Assembly: GCA_031285565.1 (NCBI GenBank)
Contig: JAITVY010000006.1
Location: 1 to 49,821, forward strand
Reading direction: 5' to 3'
DNA: 49,821 nucleotides
Source: Tannerella sp.
GTDB taxonomy: Bacteria > Bacteroidota > Bacteroidia > Bacteroidales > Tannerellaceae
Made by a program: the position numbers and the translations under genes. Under the pieces are notes generated by a model. The model had not been told where the DNA came from. It searched no databases and saw nothing but the letters and a program-made list of their open reading frames with translations. Shown one piece after another: positions 34,627 through 41,819 of this stretch; position 1 is the first letter of the stretch; each line of letters starts with the position of its first letter.

Positions 34627-35699
34627 TGTATCATAAACAAAATACCGAACCCGGCGGTTTCTCTTTTCATTTCCTGATCAGTCCACGGTTCAGATTGCTC
34701 AGGCATTTATTGCTTTTAATGATTGTTACTGTCATGGCTGTTCAACAATCCATTGAAGATTATTTATATGGCAATACCGTTTATGCTATTTCATTATTCT
34801 TAACATTAATCGGAATTGTGTATATGAATATATCTGTTCTTGCTCCCCGGTTTTTGTTTAAAAATAAATTCTTATTATATATCGGATTAGCTTTGGGAGT
34901 GATTCTTTTATTTCTTTTTATGCTCATTATTTTGCAGTTATTTGTAAGAAACAATAATCTGGATTTTTATCAGGATATTCCGCCTTTTGTGCCATTCCTG
35001 AACTTGGTATCCAGTATGATTTCGATGGGACTATTTATTGCCGGTTCATCTACACTTTTGTTGTTACAGAAATGGGTTCTGCACGAACATCAAATTAAAA
35101 GTCTGGAAAAGGTAACGATGCAGTCCGAATTGGATCAGCTTAAAAACCAGATTAATCCGCATTTTCTGTTTAACATGCTCAACAATGCCAACGAACTGAC
35201 GAAAGAAAATCCGGATAAAGCAGCCGATATCTTATTTAAGTTAAATGATTTACTCAAATATCAAATAAACGATCAGGCCAAAGAATCTGTATTATTAAAT
35301 GAAGAAATACTATTTTTGTCGGATCTCTTAAACCTGGAAAAGATACGCAGGGATAATTTTGAATTTATTATCTCTGTTAAAGGAAATACAGCTCAGGTAC
35401 GTATTCCGCCATTGCTTTTTATTACTTTTGTTGAAAATGCACTGAAGCATGGGAATAGTCAGAAATCATATATTCATTTGTTTTTTAATATAGAAAGTGA
35501 AGCATTGAATTTCGTCTGTATAAATTCCCGGCCAACAGGAATATATAAAAATAAAACAGTATCCGGAGGAATAGGATTAATGAATGTGAAGCGCCGTTTA
35601 GAACTACTTTATGGTCAGCATTACTCTTTGGAAATAAAGGAAAGCGAAATAATGTATAGTGTTCAATTGATTCTGAGTAGAAAAATAATTAACAATTAA
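34623..35699 (+). CDS. LytS-type sensor histidine kinase, left module
   Basis: 358 aa with the same four-helix membrane domain. The catalytic part is intact: QINPHFLFNMLNNANEL with His180, LLFITFVENALKHG (Glu271, Asn272) and SGGIGLMNVKRRLELLYG. This is the 5TM/4TM LytS-YehU-like class (His_kinase plus HATPase_c) that pairs with LytTR regulators. It starts inside the stop of the pseudokinase gene (ATGA, 34623-34626) and ends two bases before its response regulator, so the three genes form a tightly coupled operon. The signal is unknown; the absence of a periplasmic domain suggests a membrane-associated cue. It probably heterodimerises with the upstream pseudokinase. Confidence 0.92.
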   Translation: MMYHKQNTEPGGFSFHFLISPRFRLLRHLLLLMIVTVMAVQQSIEDYLYGNTVYAISLFLTLIGIVYMNISVLAPRFLFKNKFLLYIGLALGVILLFLFMLIILQLFVRNNNLDFYQDIPPFVPFLNLVSSMISMGLFIAGSSTLLLLQKWVLHEHQIKSLEKVTMQSELDQLKNQINPHFLFNMLNNANELTKENPDKAADILFKLNDLLKYQINDQAKESVLLNEEILFLSDLLNLEKIRRDNFEFIISVKGNTAQVRIPPLLFITFVENALKHGNSQKSYIHLFFNIESEALNFVCINSRPTGIYKNKTVSGGIGLMNVKRRLELLYGQHYSLEIKESEIMYSVQLILSRKIINN

Positions 35700-35701
35700 C
35701 G

Positions 35702-36412
35702 ATGAAGTGTATTATAGTTGACGATGAACCTTTGGCTCGTAAAGCCATTCAGCGATTAATAAAAGAAATGCCTTCACTAATATATGTAGATAGTTTCAGT
35801 GATGCATTTTCGGCCGGTGAATTTATGGAAAAAAATCAGGTCGATCTGATTTTCCTTGATATCAGAATGCCCGGAGTAGATGGTATTGAATTTGCAAAAA
35901 CCATCAGTCGTCACACATTAGTTATATTTACAACAGCCTATCCTGAATACGCACTTGATAGTTATGAGGTAGATGCTATTGATTACCTGATAAAGCCTGT
36001 TGAAGCAGATCGTTTTCTGAAAGCTGTAGAGAAAGCAATTGATTACCATAACCTGCTTTTAGCTCAAAAAGATAGTGTAGAAAACATTACAGAAGAATTT
36101 ATGTTTGTAAAGTCCGAACGAAGGTATTTCAAAATATTATTTAGTAGTATATTATTTATAGAGGGTTTAAAAGATTATGCAATTATAAAAACAGTCGGAC
36201 AAAAAATCATTACTAAAATGAATCTTAAAACCATCTATGAACAACTACCGAAAAGTTTATTTTTCCGGGTAAATAAATCTTATATAGTGAATACGCAGTA
36301 TATCGATTCTTTTGATAGTAACGACATACGAAAAGATACACATGAAATTCCTATCGGATCATCCTACCGGGATGATTTTTTCGAAAAATTCCTTGGGAGA
36401 AAAATGAGATGA
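35702..36412 (+). CDS. LytTR-family response regulator, left module
   Basis: 236 aa. Residues 1-118 are a receiver domain: IIVDDEP (acidic pair), DLIFLDIRMPG with phospho-Asp53, VIFTTAYPEYALDSYEVDAI and DYLIKPV with the conserved Lys. Residues ~135-236 are a LytTR DNA-binding domain (FMFVKSERRYFKILFSSILF, IEGLKDYAIIKTVGQKIITK, FFRVNKSYIVNTQYIDSF). All phosphorylation residues are kept, so the kinase at 34623 is the likely donor. It is very like the regulator that faces it from the other strand, whose stop is only 11 bases away, so the two transcripts must run into each other. Targets unknown. Confidence 0.93.
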   Translation: MKCIIVDDEPLARKAIQRLIKEMPSLIYVDSFSDAFSAGEFMEKNQVDLIFLDIRMPGVDGIEFAKTISRHTLVIFTTAYPEYALDSYEVDAIDYLIKPVEADRFLKAVEKAIDYHNLLLAQKDSVENITEEFMFVKSERRYFKILFSSILFIEGLKDYAIIKTVGQKIITKMNLKTIYEQLPKSLFFRVNKSYIVNTQYIDSFDSNDIRKDTHEIPIGSSYRDDFFEKFLGRKMR

Positions 36413-36423
36413 AAGTTCTTTAA

Positions 36424-37137
36424 TTATTGATTTATTTTACTCATAAAAATTTTAAAGAATTCATCCCTGTAAAAGTTGCCGATGCCTATTTCATAGTTTT
36501 TGATAAAAACATCATTATTATCAAATGATTCAATGCGATTCCTATTTACAATGTACGACCTGTTTATACGCAGGAATATGTTCTGGGGTAAAAGGTCGTG
36601 TATTGCTTTCAGGTTCATACGTGTTATGATACGCTGATTCTCCATTTGAATAATAACATAATCTTTCAGGCCTTCAATAAACAATATATCGCTCAGATTC
36701 ACTTTGAAATACTTCCGGTCCGATTTGACAAAAATATAATCATCTTCAACAGTTTCAAGGCTTTTCTTCTCCTCATCCAGTAAAAGAGAATGATATGTAA
36801 TAGCTTTGTCGACCGCTTTCCTGAATTTTACCGGATCAATCGGTTTCACCAGATAGTCAATCGCGTCTACTTCATAACTATCCAGCGCATACTCCGAATA
36901 AGCTGTTGTAAAAATAATAAGCGTATGCTTTGGTATGCTTCTGGCAAATTCGATACCGTTGATACCAGGCATATTGATATCCAAAAATACCAGATCAACA
37001 TCCGCATCCTTCATGAACTCACCGGCAGATTCAGCACTGTTAAAACTATCCAGCAACTCCAGCTGCGAAATCTCATCTACCAGTCTTTTAATCCCTTTAC
37101 GGGCTATTGGTTCATCATCTACTATAATACACTTCAT
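36424..37137 (-). CDS. LytTR-family response regulator, right module
   Basis: 237 aa, a paralogue of the regulator at 35702 with the same order of blocks: MKCIIVDDEPIARKGIKRLV, DLVFLDINMPG (Asp53), FTTAYSEYALDSYEVDAIDY, and a LytTR domain (IFVKSDRKYFKVNLSDILFI, IFLRINRSYIVNRNRIESFD). Its last residues (YRDEFFKIFM) match the partner's, so both are complete. It is the last gene of the right operon but, unlike the left copy, is separated from its kinase by 210 bases that contain inverted repeat B and the 22-bp repeat. That gap may hold its own promoter or a processing site. Confidence 0.93.
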   Translation of the reverse strand: MKCIIVDDEPIARKGIKRLVDEISQLELLDSFNSAESAGEFMKDADVDLVFLDINMPGINGIEFARSIPKHTLIIFTTAYSEYALDSYEVDAIDYLVKPIDPVKFRKAVDKAITYHSLLLDEEKKSLETVEDDYIFVKSDRKYFKVNLSDILFIEGLKDYVIIQMENQRIITRMNLKAIHDLLPQNIFLRINRSYIVNRNRIESFDNNDVFIKNYEIGIGNFYRDEFFKIFMSKINQ

Positions 37138-37144
37138 ATCTAAT

Positions 37145-37166
37145 GGTTAATTGTTAATGATTAATT
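37145..37166. repeat. 22-bp dispersed intergenic repeat, copy 2
   Basis: Identical over 22 bases to 22706-22727. It sits directly before the right-module response-regulator start, and a further partial reiteration (TTAATTGTTAATG, 37161-37173) follows. Confidence 0.7.
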
Positions 37167-37180
37167 GTTAATGCCAATCA

Positions 37181-37306
37181 GGAGTTAAAGAAGTCATCAC
37201 TCGCTACGCTCATTCGTAGTCAAGGAGTTAAGAATAATGCAAATGTATTTCTACTTAACTACTAAGTTGCGAAGCAACTGGTAACTACTTAACTACTTTG
37301 ACTACT
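37181..37306. repeat. intergenic repeat B, inverted relative to repeat A
   Basis: The reverse complement matches repeat A in the same order: 37296-37306 (11 bases), 37247-37266 (20 bases, ATTTCTACTTAACTACTAAG) and 37216-37237 (22 bases), all perfect. In place of A's AGCCC/GGGCT hairpin it has AGTTGC-GAA-GCAACT (37265-37279). The stem is kept while its sequence changed. It lies inside the right operon, between kinase and regulator. Confidence 0.85.
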
Positions 37307-37347
37307 CATCCATATTAATTCTTAATTCATAATTAATACCTCATAAT

Positions 37348-38424
37348 TCATAATTCCCCTTCGGGGTTTATTTCCAGACAAACCATATATATCGTATCCG
37401 TTTTTGTCTGTTCCAGTACATAATCATTGCCGTACAATAAATCCAAACGGCGTTTTATATTTATAAGTCCAAGGCCTCCGGTTTTTTTAGGATTAGGTTT
37501 AAGAGGTATCGAGTTTTCGCACCGGAAAATAAGTCTGTCTCCTGCAATTTTAAAAGAGATATGTACAAACGAAGGTGCTTCACTATCTAAATTATGCTTT
37601 ACGGCATTCTCTACAAAAGTGATGAACAATAATGGCGGTATCTGAATGTCCTTTAAGTTTCCTTCCTGCGATATGGTATATTCGAAATAATCCCGTCGCG
37701 TTTTTTCTAATTCAAGATAATCAGTAAGAAAGGTAATATCTTCACTTAAGTATACTTTCTCTTTCGTACTGTCGTTCATTTGGTACCGAAGCATATCTTC
37801 CAGTTTCACGATAATATGTGAAGCTAAATCCGGATCTTCATGTATCATAATGTTGGCATTGTTGAGCATATTGAATAGGAAATGCGGATTGATCTGGTTC
37901 TCCAAAAGTTTTAATTCCGATTGCAAGGTGGCAGTTTGCAGTTCATTTGCTTTCTGTACATTGATAAGCCAGTATTTGAAAAGAACGAAAGTCGTAGTGC
38001 CGGCAAAAAAAAGCGTTAAAGATAAAACTGCAGACAAAAGATTTACTATGCTCACGAAATAATCGATATGTTGAATAGGTTTGGTTTCTTCTTCGTAGAA
38101 TAAATCCTGTACAAGAACCATGAGTATTAAGAAAAGTAACACCAGACCGATTAACGAACTGAAATAAATAAACCATTTGTTCCTTAATAAAAAACGGGGT
38201 GTTAAAACATATATATTAAGATACATACATCCCAGAAATATAAGGATATAGAAAAGTAATCCAGCATATTTATTCAGTGCATTCATATCTTTTTCCTGTA
38301 TGTACCATGTCATGCCTGCAGATATAAAGAATATAAAAACAAATAATGTGAAATGTCTTAATATCCTAAAACGCTTCTCAATCAGTACTCTGGTAAATAT
38401 ATAATTATTTTTTCCCTGCTCCAT
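37348..38424 (-). CDS. LytS-type sensor histidine kinase, right module
   Basis: 358 aa, a paralogue of the kinase at 34623. Four transmembrane helices (about 24-41, 55-74, 86-108, 122-150). The catalytic motifs are intact: QINPHFLFNMLNNANIM with His181, LLFITFVENAVKHN (Glu272, Asn273) and TGGLGLINIKRRLDLLYG. It starts 20 bases inside the end of the pseudokinase gene, so the two are translated together. Near its stop the coding sequence contains CCCCTTCGGGG (37357-37367, plus strand), a tight hairpin that could slow transcription before the repeat-filled gap. The response regulator follows 210 bases later. Expected to signal to that regulator; crosstalk with the left module is likely given their similarity. 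Confidence 0.92.
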   Translation of the reverse strand: MEQGKNNYIFTRVLIEKRFRILRHFTLFVFIFFISAGMTWYIQEKDMNALNKYAGLLFYILIFLGCMYLNIYVLTPRFLLRNKWFIYFSSLIGLVLLFLILMVLVQDLFYEEETKPIQHIDYFVSIVNLLSAVLSLTLFFAGTTTFVLFKYWLINVQKANELQTATLQSELKLLENQINPHFLFNMLNNANIMIHEDPDLASHIIVKLEDMLRYQMNDSTKEKVYLSEDITFLTDYLELEKTRRDYFEYTISQEGNLKDIQIPPLLFITFVENAVKHNLDSEAPSFVHISFKIAGDRLIFRCENSIPLKPNPKKTGGLGLINIKRRLDLLYGNDYVLEQTKTDTIYMVCLEINPEGEL

Positions 38425-39478
38425 GTGAATTGTTATACAGTTTTAAACATATTTCAGCTATACCTGATGTGTTGGAGTTTTCCTTAACAGACAGTGTATA
38501 GTTTTCTTTAAACAATAGCTCGAGTCGTTCGTTTAGTCTTACTATTTCGGTATCAAGCAAATCTTTTATATAATTTCCAGACATGGTAAGAACGAAACAT
38601 ACTTCTTTATCATTGTTATCGATGCGAATATTCAATGTGTTGTTTTCTTTTGTAGTAGCATCGAATGCTTTCATAACCCCCTGCACATAAGGTAATAATA
38701 TAGTAGGAGGAATAAATTTTGTATGAAGGTTTCCGGTCGTTTCAATTGAATAATTGAATTGAGGATCGTACAACCTTTCCATATCAAGAAAGTTTCGTAT
38801 AAAAGCAATTTCAGCCGTGAGTAAAACCTGATTTCTGTTGCAATCATATAATTGATAGCGAAGTAGCTGGCTTAATTTCATTAACATAGCCGAAGCTCTG
38901 TCGGGTTCGGTTTTAACCAGCATTCCTGTCCGGTTTAAGATACTGAAAAATGAAACCGGGTTAATTTGCTCTTTTAATTGTTCAAGCTCGGAAGAAGCAC
39001 GGTTCTTTTCGAGTTCACTGACTCTCTGGCTTTCCAACATCCAGTTTTTTAGAAAAACAGGAGTCGTGATGCCGAAAATTGCGAATATATGGAAAAACAA
39101 CTCATTAATCTTGTCCAATATTGCAATATTCGAAAATGCACCGTAATTATTTGTATACTTACCAGGAATCAAACCCGGAATGATTATAAATGCCATGGCA
39201 GCAAGAATAAGACAGCATGCAAATTGTATGTATTTGCCCTTTAATAAGAATTTGGGTGCCAGCGTAAATATCATCAGATAACCGATTACAACATAATTCA
39301 GAAAAATGATTGCAATGATCAGGTATAATTTATTTCCTAATTCAGGCAATATCTCCCTATAATTTGACAGAGCCTGATTGGTCGACATAATTACAAAAGC
39401 CAGTATAAGCAATGAATGTCTCAAAAAACGAAATTTATGAGCAAACAGAAAATCAAATATGAAAGATTGCTTTTGCAT
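38405..39478 (-). CDS. degenerate LytS-type sensor protein (pseudokinase), right module
   Basis: 357 aa. Four transmembrane helices (about 19-35, 50-73, 86-102, 125-143) and a LytS-like cytosolic part that is more eroded than the left pseudokinase. QINPHFLFN reads QINPVSFFS, so the His is Val175. The N-box VENAVKHN reads VQGVMKAF (Gln266, Gly267), and the glycine loop is missing. The helical dimerisation part (AMLMKLSQLLRYQLYDCNRN) is well kept, as is the membrane domain. The frame is uninterrupted, so the protein is maintained. It overlaps the active kinase by 20 bases and follows two small paralogous genes. Probably a non-catalytic sensor or inhibitor subunit of a kinase heterodimer. Confidence 0.85.
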   Translation of the reverse strand: MQKQSFIFDFLFAHKFRFLRHSLLILAFVIMSTNQALSNYREILPELGNKLYLIIAIIFLNYVVIGYLMIFTLAPKFLLKGKYIQFACCLILAAMAFIIIPGLIPGKYTNNYGAFSNIAILDKINELFFHIFAIFGITTPVFLKNWMLESQRVSELEKNRASSELEQLKEQINPVSFFSILNRTGMLVKTEPDRASAMLMKLSQLLRYQLYDCNRNQVLLTAEIAFIRNFLDMERLYDPQFNYSIETTGNLHTKFIPPTILLPYVQGVMKAFDATTKENNTLNIRIDNNDKEVCFVLTMSGNYIKDLLDTEIVRLNERLELLFKENYTLSVKENSNTSGIAEICLKLYNNSHGAGKK

Positions 39479-39537
39479 AAAAGGTTATTTTTAACGGCCA
39501 TCGAAGATAGTTATTTTTTCAGTAATGAATATATATA

Positions 39538-39717
39538 TCAGGCATTTCTAAACAGTGATATTATTTTATATATTTCATTGAGACTATTCCCCAGTTCCCC
39601 TGAAGAAATTAATTCGTCATTTAAAACATGTTCCAAAGCATCTATAACTTTTTCACAATTAATGGTATCAATACCCGATAAACAGGATACTTTTTCAATA
39701 ACTTTCGTTTTATTCAT
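39538..39717 (-). CDS. 59-aa protein with HU-like N-terminus, second of a tandem pair
   Basis: 59 aa, starting at the ATG at 39717, which overlaps the stop of the preceding gene as ATGA, and ending in TGA at 39538-39540. The N-terminal half MNKTKVIEKVSCLSGIDTIN, then CEKVIDALEHVL, is clearly paralogous to that of the preceding gene and resembles the helical dimerisation hairpin at the N-terminus of HU/IHF proteins. The C-terminal half (SGELGNSLNEIYKIISLF) differs and lacks the DNA-binding beta-arm of HU. The pseudokinase gene begins 60 bases downstream. It is probably a real gene, judging from coupling and paralogy. It might be a small regulator or adaptor of the sensor pair. Function unknown. 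Confidence 0.7.
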   Translation of the reverse strand: MNKTKVIEKVSCLSGIDTINCEKVIDALEHVLNDELISSGELGNSLNEIYKIISLFRNA

Positions 39718-39896
39718 TTCTTTGTTCTTTTATTTATAAATGGGAGTTCTACAATTTGGTTTGTAGAGCCGGAAATCGATTTAAAAAAACAATAACCGGT
39801 TATAATATATTCAAACGCATTTAATACTTTCTCACAATCCGGCATATCTACTCCTGATAAATCCGATACTTTTTTTATTACTTTCGATTTGTCCAT
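39714..39896 (-). CDS. 60-aa protein with HU-like N-terminus, first of a tandem pair
   Basis: 60 aa: MDKSKVIKKVSDLSGVDMPD then CEKVLNAFEYIITG, followed by a basic tail (INKRTKK). Over the first ~33 residues it shares the pattern M-[ND]-K-[ST]-K-V-I-x-K-V-S-x-L-S-G-[IV]-D-x-x-x-C-E-K-V with the next gene. This recalls the first helices of HU (M-N-K-x-x-L-I... A-x-x-x-L-x-A-F). The C-terminal half may be a remnant of a short strand. A -7 box lies 27 bases upstream at 39923-39930, so this gene appears to head a five-gene operon: two small proteins, pseudokinase, kinase, response regulator. It has no signal peptide. Confidence 0.7.
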   Translation of the reverse strand: MDKSKVIKKVSDLSGVDMPDCEKVLNAFEYIITGYCFFKSISGSTNQIVELPFINKRTKK

Positions 39897-39922
39897 ATCT
39901 ATTTTTCTAATTGATTACAATT

Positions 39923-39930
39923 CAAAAGTA
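39923..39930 (-). promoter_or_regulatory. -7 promoter element of the right-module operon
   Basis: TACTTTTG on the minus strand, an exact TAnnTTTG, ~27 bases before the first small gene. It gives the right-module operon a promoter distinct from the CPBP gene upstream. Confidence 0.5.
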
Positions 39931-39973
39931 GGTTTTATGAAGAAAGAGATTTTGTTTTTTATACAAAAGCACA

Positions 39974-40855
39974 TTATTTGCAGACAAAAAGAGTTGTTTG
40001 GTATATTGGTTGTTTATTCTCTTTACCAAAAAACATATTTCTGTCTTTGATAAGTACCCATACAGATAAGATCAATAACAATCCGGTTTGAATGATTTTA
40101 CTGTCGGGATGTGGTGCGAATAACTCATTAAACAGTCCTGCCGTTATATGGAAAACGATCGTTACAAGAATATTTCTTCCGGTTTTATAATACAACCAGT
40201 TCATTAATATAACATAAGGTATGATACTTACCAGGAAATTGATTCCGTATATCCATCCTTCTTCCACTACGTTACTCTGATAATAATCCCTCATCGTAGC
40301 AAGCGGCATGTGCCATACTCCCCAGAACAATCCAAAAATCAAAGATGCAGTGAATAGATTAAAACGGCTGCATAAACTATCGGTTCCATAGGTATGCCAG
40401 GCTAATTCTTCAATCAGTGGAGCGATAATCAGCAGAAACCATACCGGGAATATGCCGGAAGAGAATGTAAATTCGCCTGTAATTATAAATTGTGACGGAT
40501 TGTAGCCGAACAGCAATGAAATAGCCTGTGCCGTCATAATACTGACAGGCATGATAAAACAGGCAAGGATATAATATATAAGATAAGAACGTTTGAAGTT
40601 AAAAAAACGCCGGCTTATATCTTTACGCAGTTCCGGTTCTTTATGAATCAGAATGACTGCTACGATTACCGGAGCCAGTAGACCAATAAAAGATAAGACA
40701 CTTGCTATGTTCAGGTATTTATCCTGATAAGGCTCCAGATGACTGATATATCCGGCTGTAAACCAAAACAACCAGGGAATCAATGTGGAAAGAAGATAAA
40801 AGATACCCGGGTATTTGTATTGCTGAATGGCAGATGAGAATGTAGTTGTCTTCAT
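39974..40855 (-). CDS. CPBP-family intramembrane glutamic endopeptidase (CAAX/Abi)
   Basis: 293 aa, about eight transmembrane helices. The family motifs are present: LIEELAWHTYG (the EE pair of motif 1, with Trp where Arg is common), LIFGLFWGVWHMPLATM (motif 2, His) and FHITAGLFNELF (motif 3, His and Asn). These residues line the membrane-embedded active site of the CAAX-protease/bacteriocin-processing family. Bacterial members act in bacteriocin immunity, peptide processing or signalling. It lies 77 bases upstream of the small-protein/LytTR operon on the same strand. LytTR systems in other phyla often sit with CPBP proteins and peptide signals, which makes a functional link plausible but unproven. 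Confidence 0.85.
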   Translation of the reverse strand: MKTTTFSSAIQQYKYPGIFYLLSTLIPWLFWFTAGYISHLEPYQDKYLNIASVLSFIGLLAPVIVAVILIHKEPELRKDISRRFFNFKRSYLIYYILACFIMPVSIMTAQAISLLFGYNPSQFIITGEFTFSSGIFPVWFLLIIAPLIEELAWHTYGTDSLCSRFNLFTASLIFGLFWGVWHMPLATMRDYYQSNVVEEGWIYGINFLVSIIPYVILMNWLYYKTGRNILVTIVFHITAGLFNELFAPHPDSKIIQTGLLLILSVWVLIKDRNMFFGKENKQPIYQTTLFVCK

Positions 40856-41187
40856 ACTTTATTTTATACATTTTGTTTTGTTTATAGTGCGAAAATACGC
40901 TGCTAAGCAAAAGCATTTTCAGAAATGAGACGAAACAGCCTCTTTTGACGACAGAATGAATTCGTTTGTAGATGTAAATTTCGTACCGGCCGGTATGCAA
41001 CTTTGCTTTTACCTTCCGGATGATGATAGCTGAGGAGCATTCATGAAAAAAAACATAAATTACAAAAAATGTTTGATCTCAAGAGTATGGTAGAATTCTT
41101 TGTTTTACCTATATTTGTGCACAGAGTAGAACTGAAAGTTGTCCATTGCCATTTCCTATGTAGTTACCATAAATGAAAAATTAATAC
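40856..41187. promoter_or_regulatory. divergent intergenic region CPBP / ECF sigma
   Basis: A plus-strand -7 box TATATTTG (41110-41117) lies ~70 bases before the sigma-factor ATG. No exact match was found for the CPBP gene on the other strand. Otherwise the 330 bases are AT-rich, with no small gene, repeat or strong hairpin that I can see. Confidence 0.45.
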
Positions 41188-41751
41188 ATGCTGTCAGATA
41201 ATTTGGTGGAGTATAAAGGGTCTTTACGGGAGAATTTTGACAAAATATATGTTGTCTATTTTTCCCGTATGAAACGTTTTGCCAAGGAATATGTTATTTC
41301 TGATGAAGATGCGGAAAATATTGTACAGGATGTCTTTGTTTTGCTTTGGGAAAAGCGGGAAGTACTCGAAATACAAGTAAGTTTAGTCCCGTATCTGTTT
41401 TCGTTGGTTAAAAATAAATGCCTTGATTATCTTCGTCATAAGGTAGTTGCTGAAGAGTTTAAACAGGAATTAAGCGCCAAGCTTTTTTCACTGGAATTAA
41501 TAGATTATTCTTTTTCTTCGGACGAAGAAATTGAAAAAATTGTGATAGATGCTGTTAATAAATTACCGGACCGTTGCCGGCAGATCTTTATTAAAAGCCG
41601 GATTGAGGGGTTGAAGTATCGTGAAATCGCGGATGAATTAAATATTTCGGTTAACACAGTAGAAAATCAGATGAGCATCGCTTTAAAAAAACTTCGCATT
41701 GAATTAAAAGACTACTTACCGTTATTAATTTTCCTGTTTGGTGTTAAATAA
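41188..41751 (+). CDS. ECF RNA polymerase sigma factor (Bacteroidota FecI-like)
   Basis: 187 aa. Region 2: FDKIYVVYFSRMKRFAKEYV, then SDEDAENIVQDVFVLLWEKR, the helix that recognises the -10 element. Region 4: AVNKLPDRCRQIFIKSRIEG, then LKYREIADELNISVNTVENQ, the -35-binding helix-turn-helix. The lengths and the LPxxCRxIF pattern are those of the large Bacteroidota SusC-linked ECF group. It is followed 68 bases later by its FecR-type anti-sigma factor and then by susC/susD. The expected target is the susCD transcript, released when the SusC signalling domain binds substrate. It appears to have its own housekeeping-type promoter (41110-41117). Confidence 0.95.
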   Translation: MLSDNLVEYKGSLRENFDKIYVVYFSRMKRFAKEYVISDEDAENIVQDVFVLLWEKREVLEIQVSLVPYLFSLVKNKCLDYLRHKVVAEEFKQELSAKLFSLELIDYSFSSDEEIEKIVIDAVNKLPDRCRQIFIKSRIEGLKYREIADELNISVNTVENQMSIALKKLRIELKDYLPLLIFLFGVK

Positions 41752-41819
41752 TATTTATTAACAAATACCTTTTGGTGGTAAAAGAATATTAAATCGTTCT
41801 ACTCTGCAAATGGGATTTT

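Noticed and set aside
33372..37306. CRISPR array
   Set aside because: The repeats are few, long, hairpin-containing and not regularly spaced; no cas genes are present. No CRISPR-like spacing was found elsewhere in the window.
37357..37367. CCCCTTCGGGG hairpin as a terminator of the right kinase gene
   Set aside because: It lies within the last codons of the kinase gene. The stem is only four base pairs and the adjacent T-run is on the wrong side for minus-strand transcription, so at most it is a pause site.
39416..39739. Open frame of 107 codons on the plus strand
   Set aside because: It lies antisense across the start of the right pseudokinase and the 59-codon minus-strand gene. The minus-strand gene has a paralogue next to it, an ATGA coupling and a promoter; the plus frame has none of these.
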